NCBI GenBank assembly: GCA_031308135.1
Contig: JAHLJT010000631.1
Coordinates: forward strand, 171,733,612-171,797,611
DNA: 64,000 bases
Origin: Acheta domesticus
Taxonomy: Eukaryota; Arthropoda; Insecta; Orthoptera; Gryllidae
Direction: 5' to 3'
The notes under the pieces: generated by a model
What the model was told of the DNA's origin: nothing
Seen by the model: the letters and a program-made list of their open reading frames with translations, nothing else
The model's database searches: none
Shown here: positions 12,480-25,250 of the stretch, in pieces
How the letters are laid out: each line of letters starts with the position of its first letter
Position numbering within the stretch: the stretch's first letter is position 1
Position numbers and translations under genes: made by a program

Positions 12480-13120
12480 GCAATAACTAAGGTGTGCGGA
12501 GCATGCACCTGTACTTGGGCCCCTACATGCTTCATCGCCTTCATCAGAGTGCCAATCAAACTGCGGCCTGAACACGGCAGGCGAACAGGCCTGTCTGCAC
12601 GGCAGACCGCTGCGCAACGCTCGCTACGCGGGCTCCGCCCACCGGCAGGGCGGCCCAGGCGGGATGGCTGGCGGGCCAGCCCTGGCTGCGCCAAGCCGCT
12701 CGGCAGCGGCTGACCAGCTTGGACGCAGGCATGCCAGTGCGGATTCCGCCCGCCGGCATGGCAGCCCGGCGTGAACAGGGCTCCGCCTGCCGGCAAGGCA
12801 GCGCCGGCACGCATGGGGCTCGGCCCTCCGGCAGGGCAGCCCGGCGAGGGTGGCTGGGCGAGCCGGGCTGACAGCCCGGGGTGTATTCGGGCAGGGGCGG
12901 GCAGGCGGGAGGACCGAAGGCCGGCGGGATGAAGGGGGCTTTCTTTGTGCCCCCTTCTCCTCCCGCACCGCCTCCGCCACCCCGAAACCCGGAAGTAATG
13001 GTGGGTGGCACGAGTAACAGAGCCAGACTACCTCTCCCTGGCCCTAGCGAGGGGCCCGGAGAGTAACCAATCGCAGAGAGGCACAGCCTGTACGACAATG
13101 CAAACCACCTTTTGCATTAT
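12480..13120. repeat. GC-rich minisatellite-like block in helicase intron 10
   Basis: This is an abrupt GC- and CpG-rich island in AT-rich DNA. Degenerate repeats of the type 'ctccgcccgccggcagggc' then 'agcccggcg' recur about every 40-60 bp between 12,625 and 12,875. The right part carries CCAAT-like 'gattggttac' (minus sense of 13,062-13,075) and 'ccggaagtaatg'. The overlapping ORFs are Ala/Pro/Arg compositional artefacts. Origin unknown: insertion of a GC-rich mobile sequence, or an internal promoter. Confidence 0.6.
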
Positions 13121-13725
13121 CACGCTTGTGCCTCTGCAAGAGAAAGAAAAGAACCGACCTCGTTAATATTGAAGAATTCTGACATGACCTTTCTCCCTTT
13201 GGGAGAGAACAAAACTGAGGTCTCAACTTGCACTCCAACTGTGGAATAACCTCCCCATTCAACGAACATGCCCAATCTTCACATTGATTTGACAATCAGA
13301 AAACACCATCGAGTAAGTGCACATAAAACATACACAAAACATTTCTCACACGTGAGAAGCACCTACTCAAACAAAATTAGTTGAACTGTATAGCTACAAA
13401 TGTAGTTCATAAAATGATGTATTAGACTAAGCAATTACAATTCAACTAATTTCAAGAGAAAGTACTTTTATAGTCTTATTTGGGGTGGTAATGTGATATT
13501 TCCACAGTACATGTGCCAGCAACTGTATTGAACATTCACACACCACAATTAATTCAAGTGCCAAATAATGTGAAATACACAAATATTAAAGAAACACATT
13601 TAATATCTTACATTAATTTTCAAAATCCATGTCCATAAGTTCTGATGATTCCAGCACAAACAGATTCATTGATCACAGCATGTCATGATCTTCTTAAGTA
13701 TGATTATAGAAAAAATTTCACTTAC

Positions 13726-13785
13726 CTAAACCCCTTGCAGCTACATCTGTGGCCACAAGAATGGGAGATTTTCCTGATCTAAATT
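13726..13785 (-). CDS. p68-like helicase, coding exon 10 (motif V)
   Basis: This 60-bp exon encodes EFRSGKSPILVATDVAARGL; the Asp completing motif V comes from the first codon of exon 11. The acceptor is CTGCTTTCAG and the donor TTTAG|GTAAGT. Confidence 0.93.
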
Positions 13786-13871
13786 CTGAAAGCAGTAAAA
13801 TTGAATATATAATCGAAATGCACGAAGTATAAATATTATTTTAAAAAATTAATAAAAGGATCTCGCAATAC

Positions 13872-13933
13872 CTTGTAAAACCCAATCTCTCTCAGGCTGA
13901 GATTTGTCTCCATGAATACATGATGCAGGCCAC
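13872..13933 (-). CDS. p68-like helicase, coding exon 9
   Basis: This 62-bp exon encodes WPASCIHGDKSQPERDWVLQ, the conserved segment before motif V in the second RecA domain. The acceptor is TATTTTCAG and the donor ACAAG|GTATTG. Confidence 0.93.
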
Positions 13934-14005
13934 CTGAAAATAAGAACTAGTAACTACCTGTTGGAATACTTAATAAAATCCAAGTGTCAATATATCTTAT
14001 CTTAC

Positions 14006-14116
14006 CCATCACGCCTCATTTTTCGAGTAATTTCATCAACACGGCGCTTTGTTTCAATAAATACAATGCTCTTGTTCTCTTTTTCAGCCATGATCTCCTT
14101 TAGGAGAGTGCTTAGC
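14006..14116 (-). CDS. p68-like helicase, coding exon 8 (motif IV region)
   Basis: This 111-bp exon encodes about residues 353-389, including EIMAEKENKSIVFIETKRR (motif IV region of RecA domain 2) and DEITRKMRRDG. The acceptor is ACATTTTAG and the donor GATGG|GTAAG, phase 2. Confidence 0.94.
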
Positions 14117-14202
14117 CTAAAATGTTGAAAATCAAATTTTAAAAAAGCTCATATACAGTAAAGTAGTAATTGTGTGAATTACTATTGACACATAGCATCT
14201 TA

Positions 14203-14391
<189 letters not shown>

Positions 14392-14430
14392 TCATAAGAA
14401 TTTCTTCTCTCCTTTAGTGATTAATACTCA

Positions 14431-14625
<195 letters not shown>

Positions 14626-14659
14626 CTAAAGGCAAAACATTGCAATGTTAAAACATTTA

Positions 14660-14893
<234 letters not shown>

Positions 14894-15015
14894 CTAGAAT
14901 CAAAACACTGATTCAGACCTAAAATACTCTGTGATAAAAACTTAAAAAATGTAACATTCTTCTCAAATATTCAAATACTAACTATAGGATTTTTAAGTTA
15001 CATTACCATTGTTCA

Positions 15016-15333
<318 letters not shown>

Positions 15334-15599
15334 CTGAAAAGAGAACCAACACAAGTTCTCATTTTGTTTAAAATTATAGCTAATATTTAGAGATACATAT
15401 AAAAGAGCTGAGCTATTGCACCAACACTGTTGAAATTTAAATTTGACTTTACAGCTGCAGACTGACCATTATAACTGCAATGTAAATTACAGGTGGTTAA
15501 CGTAAAATATAATTTAATAATCTAAACTTCCGATAAGTGAGATTTTTTAAAAAGCTGTTCAAAGAGAAACATTCTGTCCAATTATTTAAAACACAGAAA

Positions 15600-15722
15600 A
15601 AAGGTGCTGAAGCAGGAAAAGAAAAAAAGAAAAAAAGAAGAAAAAAAAAGAAAAAGAAAAAAAAAAAAAAAAAAGAAGAAGAAGAAGAAGAAGAGAGAAA
15701 AAAAAAGAAAAAGAAGATGACA
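15600..15722. repeat. A/G-rich low-complexity tract in intron 2
   Basis: This is a polypurine run of AAAG, AAG and A-tracts on the plus strand. The Lys/Glu-rich ORF over it is an artefact of composition. Confidence 0.85.
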
Positions 15723-15849
15723 AAATGTGAATCTCAGGATTAGGTGCAAAAAGGGTGCAGCAAAAGGAGTTTATTTCGCACCATTTCATTCCCTCAAATA
15801 CATACTGCTATATTTTTTAAAAGGTGTCCCACCTTAAAATCCTTTCCTA

Positions 15850-18800
15850 AGCAACAAACAAATCAGTGTTTTTAGTGATGTCAAAATTTCAATACGCCCT
15901 ATATTTCTTCATATAGAAAGTAAGATCGATAATATATTGTACGAAACCTGAGGATGGGATTATACACATTTTACATGTATTCACCGAAGGCATGTAGTTT
16001 CCACAATTGCTGTACCTCCCTCACGTACAGTCTACAATATTTATTGGAGACATGCCAATGGGAGGACTCATTGCCACCCTCCTATACACAATAACAAAAC
16101 CAGTGTTTTTAGTGATGTCAATACTTCACGCCCACCTTATATTTTTCTAATCAAAAGTAAACTCATTGATATATTATACGAAACCTGAGGGTGGGACAAT
16201 ACATACTATATGTATTCACCGAAGGCGTGTAGTTTCCACAATTGCTATACCTCCCTTGCATACAGTCTACAATATTTATTGGAGACATGCCAATGGGAGG
16301 ACTCATTGTCACCCTTCTATACACAATAACAAAACCAGTGTTTTTAGTGATGTCAATATTTCACGCCCACCTCATATTTTTCTAATCAAAATAAACTCCT
16401 TAATATATTATACGAAACCTGAGGGTGGGACAATACATATTATATGTATTCACCGAAGGCGTGTAGTTTCCACAATTGCTATACCTCCCTCACGTACAGT
16501 CTACAATATTTATTAGAGACATGCCAATGGGAGGACTCATTGCCACCCTCCTATACACAATAACAAAACCAGTGTTTTTAGTGATGTCAGTATTTCACGC
16601 CCACCTCATATTTTTCTAATCAAAAGTAAACTCATTAATATATTATACGAAACCTGAGGGTGGGACAATACATATTATATGTATTCACCGAAGGCGTGTA
16701 GTTTCCACAATTGCTATACCTCCCTCACGTACAGTCTACAATATTTATTAGAGACATGCCAATGGGAGGACTCATTGCCACCCTCCTATACACAATAACA
16801 AAACCAGTGTTTTTAGTGATGTCAGTATTTCACGCCCACCTCATATTTTTCTAATCAAAAGTAAACTCATTGATATATTATACGAAACCTGAGGGTGGAC
16901 AATACATACTATATGTATTCACCGAAGGCGTGTAGTTTCCACAATTGCTATACCTCCCTTGCACTACAGTCTACAATATTTATTGGAGACATGCCAATGG
17001 GAGGACTCATTGCCACCCTCCTATACACAATAACAAAACCAGTGTTTTTAGTGATGTCAATATTTCACGCCCACCTTATATTTTTCTAATCAAAAGTAAA
17101 CTCATTAATATATTATACGAAACCTGAGGGTGGGACAATACATATTATATGTATTCACCGAAGGCGTGTAGTTTCCACAATTGCTATACCTCCCTCACGT
17201 ACAGTCTACAATATTTATTAGAGACATGCCAATGGAGGACTCATTGCCACCCTCCTATACACAATAACAAAACCAGTGTTTTTAGTGATGTCAGTATTTC
17301 ACGCCCACCTCATATTTTTCTAATCAAAAGTAAACTCATTAATATATTATACGAAACCTGAGGGTGGGACAATACATATTATATGTATTCACCGAAGGCG
17401 TGTAGTTTCCACAATTGCTATACCTCCCTTGCATACAGTCTACAATATTTATTGAAGACATGCCAATAGGAGGACTCATTGTCACCCTTCTATACACAAT
17501 AACAAAACCAGTGTTTTTAGTGATGTCAATATTTCACGCCCACCTCATATTTTTCTAATCAAAAGTAAACTCATTAATATATTATACGAAACCTGAGGGT
17601 GGACAATACATATTATATGTATTCACCGAAGGCGTGTAGTTTCCACAATTGCTATACCTCCCTTGCATACAGTCTACAATATTTATTGGAGACATGCCAA
17701 TGGGAGGACTCATTGTCACCCTTCTATACACAATAACAACACCAGTGTTTTAGTGATGTCAATATTTCACGCCCACCTTATATTTTTCTAATCAAAAGTA
17801 AACTCATTGATATATTATACGAAACCCTGAGGGTGGGACAATACATATTATATGTATTCACGAAGGCATGTAGTTTTCACAATTGCTATACCTCCCTCAC
17901 GTACAGTCTACAATATTTATTAGAGACATGCCAATGGGAGGACTCATTGCCACCCTCCTATACACAATAACAAAACCAGTGTTTTTAGTGATGTCAATAT
18001 TTCATGCCCACCTCATATTTTTCTAATCAAAGTAAACTCATTAATATATTATACGAAACCTGAGGGTGGGACAATACATATTATATGTATTCACCGAAGG
18101 CGTGTAGTTTCCACAATTGCTATACCTCCCTTGCATACAGTCTACAATATTTATTGGAGACATGCCAATGGGAGGACTCATTGTCACCTCCTATACACAA
18201 TAACAACACCAGTGTTTTTAGTGATGTCCATATTTCACGCCCCCACCTTATATTTTTCTAATCAAAAGTAAACTCATTGATATATTATACGAAACCTGAG
18301 GGTGGGACAATACATACTATATGTATTCACCGAAGGCGTGTAGTTTCCACAATTGCTATACCTCCCTTGCATACAGTCTACAATATTTATTGGAGACATG
18401 CCAATGGGAGGATTCATTGTCACCCTTCTATACACAATAACAAAACCAGTGTTTTTAGTGATGTCAATATTTCACGCCCACCTCATATTTTTCTAATCAA
18501 AAATAAACTCCTTAATATATTATACGAAACCTGAGGGTGGGACAATACATATTATATGTATTCACCGAAGGCGTGTAGTTTCCACAATTGCTATACCTCC
18601 CTTGCATACAGTCTACAATATTTATTGGAGACATGCCAATGGGAGGACTCATTGCCACCCTCCTATACACAATAACAAAACCAGTGTTTTTAGTGATGTC
18701 AATATTTCACGCCCACCTTATATTTTCTAATCAAAAGTAAACTCATTAATATATTATACGAAACCTGAGGGTGGGACAATACATATTATATGTATTCACC

Positions 18801-21800
18801 GAAGGCGTGTAGTTTCCACAATTGCTATTCCTCCCTCACGTACAGTCTACAATATTTATTAGAGACATGCCAATGGGAGGACTCATTGCCACCCTCCTAT
18901 ACACAATAACAAAACCAGTGTTTTTAGTGATGACAGTATTTCACGCCCACCTCATATTTTTCTAATCAAAAGTAAACTCATTAATATATTATACGAAACC
19001 TGAGGGTGGGACAATACATATTATATGTATTCACCGAAGGCGTGTAGTTTCCACAATTGCTATACCTCCCTTCACGTATAGTCTACAATATTTATTGAGA
19101 GACATGCCAATGGGAGGACTCATTGCCACCCTCCTATACACAATAACAAAACCAGTGTTTTTAGTGATGTCAATATTTCACGCCCACCTCATATTTTTCT
19201 AATCAAAAGTAAACTCATTAATATATTATACGAAACCTGAGGGTGGGACAATACATATTATATGTATTCACCGAAGGCGTGTAGTTTCCACAATTGCTAT
19301 ACCTCCCTTGCATACAGTCTACAATATTTATTGGAGACATGCCAATGGGAGGACTCATTGTCACCCTTCTATACACAATAACAACACCAGTGTTTTTAGT
19401 GATGTCAATATTTCACGCCCACCTTATATTTTTCTAATCAAAAGTAAACTCATTGATATATTATACGAAACCTGAGGGTGGGACAATACATACTATATGT
19501 ATTCACCGAAGGCGTGTAGTTTCCACAATTGCTATACCTCCCTTGCATACAGTCTACAATATTTATTGGAGACATGCCAATGGGAGGACTTCATTGTCAC
19601 CCCTTCTATACACAATGAACAAAACCAGTGTTTTTAGTGATGTCAATATTTCACGCCCACCTCATATTTTTCTAATCAAAAATAAACTCCTTAATATATT
19701 ATACGAAACCTGAGGGTGGGACAATACATATTATATGTATTCACCGAAGGCGTGTAGTTTCCACAATTGCTATACCTCCCTTGCATACAGTCTACAATAT
19801 TTATTGGAGACATGCCAATGGGAGGACTCATTGCCACCCTCCTATACACAATAACAAACCACCAGTGTTTTTAGTGATGTCAATATTTCACGCCCACCTT
19901 ATATTTTTCTAATCAAAAGTAAACTCATTAATATATTATACGAAACCTGAGGGTGGGACAATACATATTATATGTATTCACCGAAGGCGTGTAGTTTCCA
20001 CAATTGCTATACCTCCCTCCAGTACAGTCTACAATATTTATTAGAGGACATGCCAATGGGAGGACTCATTGCACCCTCCTATACACAATAACAAAACCAG
20101 TGTTTTTTAGTGATGTCAGTATTTCACGCCCACCTCATATTTTTCTAATCAAAAGGAAACTCATTAATATATTATACGAAACCCTGAGGGTGGGACAATA
20201 CATATTATATGTATTCACGAAGGCGTGTAGTTTCCACAATTGCTATACCTCCCCTCACGTACAGTCTACAATATTTATTAGAGACATGCCAATGGGAGGA
20301 CTCATTGCCACCCTTCCTATACACAATTAACAAAACCAGTGTTTTTAGTGATGGCAGTATTCACGCCCACCTCATATTTTTCTAATCAAAAGTAAACTCA
20401 TTAATATATTATACGAAACCTGAGGGTGGACAATACATATTATATGTATTCACCGAAGGCGTGTAGTTTCCACAATTGCTATACCTCCCTCACGTACAGT
20501 CTACAATATTTATTAGAGACATCGCCAATGGGAGGACTCATTGCCACCCTCCTATACACAATAACAAAACCAGTGTTTTTAGTGATGTCCAGTATTTCAC
20601 GCCCACCTCATATTTTTCTAATCAAAAGTAACTCATTAATATATTATACGAAACCTGAGGGTGGGACAATACATATTATATGTATTCACCGAAGGCGTGT
20701 AGTTTCCACAATTGCTATACCTCCCTTGCATACAGTCTACAATATTTATGGAGACATGCCAATAGGAGGACTCATTGTCCACCCTTCTATACACAATGAC
20801 AAAACCCAGTGTTTTTTAGTGATGTCAATATTTCACGCCCACCTCATATTTTTCTAATCAAAAGTAAACTCATTAATATATTATACGAAACCTGAGGGTG
20901 GGACAATACATATTATATGTATTCACGAAGGCATGTAGTTTCCACAATTGCTATACCTCCCTCACGTACAGTCTACAATATTTATTAGAGACATGCCAAT
21001 GGGAGGACTCATTGCCACCCTCCTATACACAATAACAAAACCAGTGTTTTTAGTGATGTCCAATATTTCACGCCCACCTCATATTTTTCTAATCAAAAGT
21101 AAACTCATTAATATATTATACGAAACCTGAGGGTGGGACAATACATATTATATGTATTCACCGAAGGCGTGTAGTTTCCACAATTGCTATACCTCCCTTG
21201 CATACAGTCTACAATATTTATTGGAGACATGCCAATGGGAGGACTCATTGCTCACCCTTCTATACACAATAACAAACACCAGTGTTTTTAGTGATGTCAA
21301 TATTTCACGCCCACCTTATATTTTTCTAATCAAAAGTAAACTCATTGATATATTATACGAAACCTGAGGGTGGGACAATACATACTATATGTATTCACCG
21401 AAGGCGGTGTAGTTTCCACAATTGCTATACCTCCCTCTGCATACAGTCTACAATATTTATTGGAGACATGCCAATGGAGGACTCATTGTCACCCTTCTAT
21501 CACAATGACAAAAACCAGTGTTTTTAGTGATGTCAATATTTCAGCCCACCTCATATTTTTCTAATCAAAAATAAACTCCTTAATATATTATACGAAACCT
21601 GAGGGTGGGACAATACATATTATATGTATTCACCGAAGGCGTGTAGTTTCCACAATTGCTATACCTCCCTTGCATACAGTCTACAATATTTATTAGAGAC
21701 ATGCCAATGGGAGGACTCATTGCCACCCTCCTATACACAATAACAAAACCAGTGTTTTTAGTGATGTCAATATTTCACGCCCACCTTATATTTTTCTAAT

Positions 21801-24800
21801 CAAAAGTAAACTCATTAATATATTATACGAAACCTGAGGGTGGGACAATACATATTATATGTATTCACCGAAGGCGTGTAGTTTCCACAATTGCTATACC
21901 TCCCTCACGTACAGTCTACAATATTTATTAGAGACATGCCAATGGGAGGACTCATTGCCACCCTCCTATACACAATAACAAAACCAGTGTTTTTAGTGAT
22001 GTCAGTATTTCACGCCCACCTCATATTTTTCTAATCAAAAGGAAACTCATTAATATATTATACGAAACCTGAGGGTGGGACAATACATATTATATGTATT
22101 CACCGAAGGCGTGTAGTTTCCACAATTGCTATACCTCCCTCACGTACAGTCTACAATATTTATTAGAGACATGCCAATGGGAGGACTCATTGCCACCCTC
22201 CTATACACAATAACAAAAACAGTGTTTTTAGTGATGTCAGTATTTCACGCCCACCTCATATTTTTCTAATCAAAAGTAAACTCATTAATATTTATACGAA
22301 ACCTGAGGGTGGGACAATACATATTATATGTATTCACCGAAGGCGTGTAGTTTCCACAATTGCTATACCTCCCTCACGTACAGTCTACAATATTTATTAG
22401 AGACATGCCAATGGGAGGACTCATTGCCACCCTCCTATACACAATAACAAAACCAGTGTTTTTAGTGATGTCAGTATTTCACGCCCACCTCATATTTTTC
22501 TAATCAAAAGGAAACTCATTAATATATTATACGAAACCTGAGGGTGGGACAATACATATTATATGTATTCACCGAAGGCGTGTAGTTTCCACAATTGCTA
22601 TACCTCCCTCACGTACAGTCTACAATATTTATTAGAGACATGCCAATGGGAGGACTCATTGCCACCCTCCTATACACAATAACAAAACCAGTGTTTTTAG
22701 TGATGTCAGTATTTCACGCCCACCTCATATTTTTCTAATCAAAAGTAAACTCATTAATATATTATACGAAACCTGAGGGTGGGACAATACATATTATATG
22801 TATTCACCGAAGGCGTGTAGTTTTCCACAATTGCTATACCTCCCTCACGTACAGTCTACAATATTTATTAGAGACATGCCAATGGGAGGACTCATTGCCA
22901 CCCTCCTATACACAATAACAAAACCAGTGTTTTTAGTGATGTCAGTATTTCACGCCCACCTCATATTTTTCTAATCAAAAGTAAACTCATTAATATATTA
23001 TACGAAACCTGAGGGTGGGACAATACATATTATATGTATTCACCGAAGGCGTGTAGTTTCCACAATTGCTATACCTCCCTTGCATACAGTCTACAATATT
23101 TATTGGAGACATGCCAATAGGAGGACTCATTGTCACCCTTCTATACACATAACAAAACCAGTGTTTTTAGTGATGTCAATATTTCACGCCCACCTCATAT
23201 TTTTCTAATCAAAAGTAAACTCATTAATATATTATACGAAACCTGAGGGTGGGACAATACATATTATATGTATTCACCGAAGGCGTGTAGTTTCCACAAT
23301 TGCTATACCTCCCTTGCATACAGTCTACAATATTTATTGGAGACATGCCAATGGGAGGACTCATTGTCACCCTTCTATACACAATAACAAAACCAGTGTT
23401 TAGTGATGTCAATATTTCACGCCCACCTTATATTTTTCTAATCAAAAGTAAACTCATTGATATATTATACGAAACCTGAGGGTGGGACAATACATATTAT
23501 ATGTATTCACCGAAGGCGTGTAGTTTCCACAATTGCTATACCTCCCTTGCATACAGTCTACAATATTTATTGGAGACATGCCAATGGGAGGACTCATTGT
23601 CACCCTTCTATACACAATAACAACACCAGTGTTTTTAGTGATGTCAATATTTCACGCCCACCTTATATTTTCTAATCAAAAGTAAACTCATTGATATATT
23701 ATACGAAACCTGAGGGTGGGACAATACATACTATATGTATTCACCGAAGGCGTGTAGTTTCCACAATTGCTATACCTCCCTTGCATACAGTCTACAATAT
23801 TTATTGGAGACATGCCAATGGGAGGATTCATTGTCACCCTTCTATACACAATGACAAAACCAGTGTTTTTAGTGATGTCAATATTTCACGCCCACCTCAT
23901 ATTTTTCTAATCAAAAATAAACTCCTTAATATATTATACGAAACCTGAGGGTGGGACAATACATATTATATGTATTCACCGAAGGCGTGTAGTTTCCACA
24001 ATTGCTATACCTCCCTTGCATACAGTCTACAATATTTATTGGAGACATGCCAATGGGAGGACTCATTGCCACCCTCCTATACACAATAACAAAACCAGTG
24101 TTTTAGTGATGTCAATATTTCACGCCCACCTTATATTTTTCTAATCAAAAGTAAACTCATTAATATATTATACGAAACCTGAGGGTGGGACAATACATAT
24201 TATATGTATTCACCGAAGGCGTGTAGTTTCCACAATTGCTATACCTCCCTCACGTACAGTCTACAATATTTATTAGAGACATGCCAATGGGAGGACTCAT
24301 TGCCACCCTCCTATACACAATAACAAAACCAGTGTTTTTAGTGATGTCAGTATTTCACGCCCACCTCATATTTTTCTAATCAAAAGTAAACTCATTAATA
24401 TATTATACGAAACCTGAGGGTGGGACAATACATATTATATGTATTCACCGAAGGCGTGTAGTTTCCACAATTGCTATACCTCCCTTGCATACAGTCTACA
24501 ATATTTATTGGAGACATGCCAATAGGAGGACTCATTGTCACCCTTCTATACACAATAACAACACCAGTGTTTTTAGTGATGTCAATATTTCACGCCCACC
24601 TCATATTTTTCTAATCAAAAGTAAACTCATTAATATATTATACGAAACCTGAGGATGGGACAATACACATAATACATGTATTCACAGAAGGCATGTAGTT
24701 TCCACAATTGCTGTACCTCCCTTACGTATAGTCTACAACATTTAATGGAGACTTGCCAAGGGGAGGACACAGTGCCATGCTTCAATGATAGTTACACAAT

Positions 24801-24880
24801 AACAAAACCAGTTTCTCAAGCCCCCCTCCCTATATTTGTTCACATAAAAAATAACACGCAATACATTCTGCGTGGAACCG
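15850..24880 (+). repeat. satellite array, about 37 monomers of about 235 bp, in helicase intron 2
   Basis: Copies of a ~235-bp monomer ('acgaaacctgagggtgggac ... caccgaaggcgtgtagtttc ... gacatgccaatgggaggac ... ccagtgtttttagtgatg') start near 15,941, 16,178, 16,412, 16,647 and 16,882 and continue to 24,642. Two monomer types alternate: 'cctcccttgcatacag ... ttattggagac ... gtcacccttc' and 'cctccctcacgtacag ... ttattagagac ... gccaccctcc'. The first and last copies are more diverged. The short ORFs (MIYYTKPEGGTIHTI...) repeat because the monomer repeats; none is a credible gene. The orientation given is arbitrary. Confidence 0.97.
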
Positions 24881-25250
24881 TGTGATGGGATTATACTCAT
24901 ACTTGTACACACTTCAGGCCTGTTTCCACAACTGTGTTCCCCTCTTACATTAAGAAAAAATATATTTCTAATTATGAAATATATTTAAACACAGTTACAC
25001 TGTTTCTTCTAATTCTTTTCCAATCTCTTACTTTAAAAAGGTTAATTATTTGTTGTTTTGGGTGAATTGAGGGAGGAACATGACAGATTATTAAGTGTGT
25101 ACCCTGTAGGCTTGTTGTTCCCTCAATTGCTGTGCCTTTCTAAAATGCATGTAGTCCACAATATTTGCCATTCCATACAAAGTGAAACACACTGCATGGG
25201 GAACTTGTCTGTGTGTGTGTGGAACGAACTGCCTGATGCCACTCTGTACG
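24880..25250 (+). repeat. decayed satellite monomers flanking the array
   Basis: Two degenerate monomer remnants are recognisable: one near 24,865-24,950 ('gtgatgggattatactcatac ... gtttccacaactg') and one near 25,060-25,200 ('tgtaccctgtaggc ... cctcaattgctgtgcc ... gtccacaatatttgcc'). They match the monomer order but are strongly diverged. Confidence 0.65.

Noticed and set aside
12455..13295. Ala/Pro/Arg-rich ORFs up to 180 aa
   Set aside because: Open frames arise from GC-rich repeats with few stop codons; there is no family similarity, and the block lies within an intron.
16166..23948. Family of ORFs of 60-143 residues (MIYYTKPEGGTIHTI..., MYSPKACSFHNCY...)
   Set aside because: They recur with the 235-bp satellite period, change frame with every indel and have no conserved full-length reading frame.
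15850..24880. CRISPR-like array
   Set aside because: Repeats are about 235 bp and contiguous, without unique spacers, in a eukaryotic intron; this is a tandem satellite.
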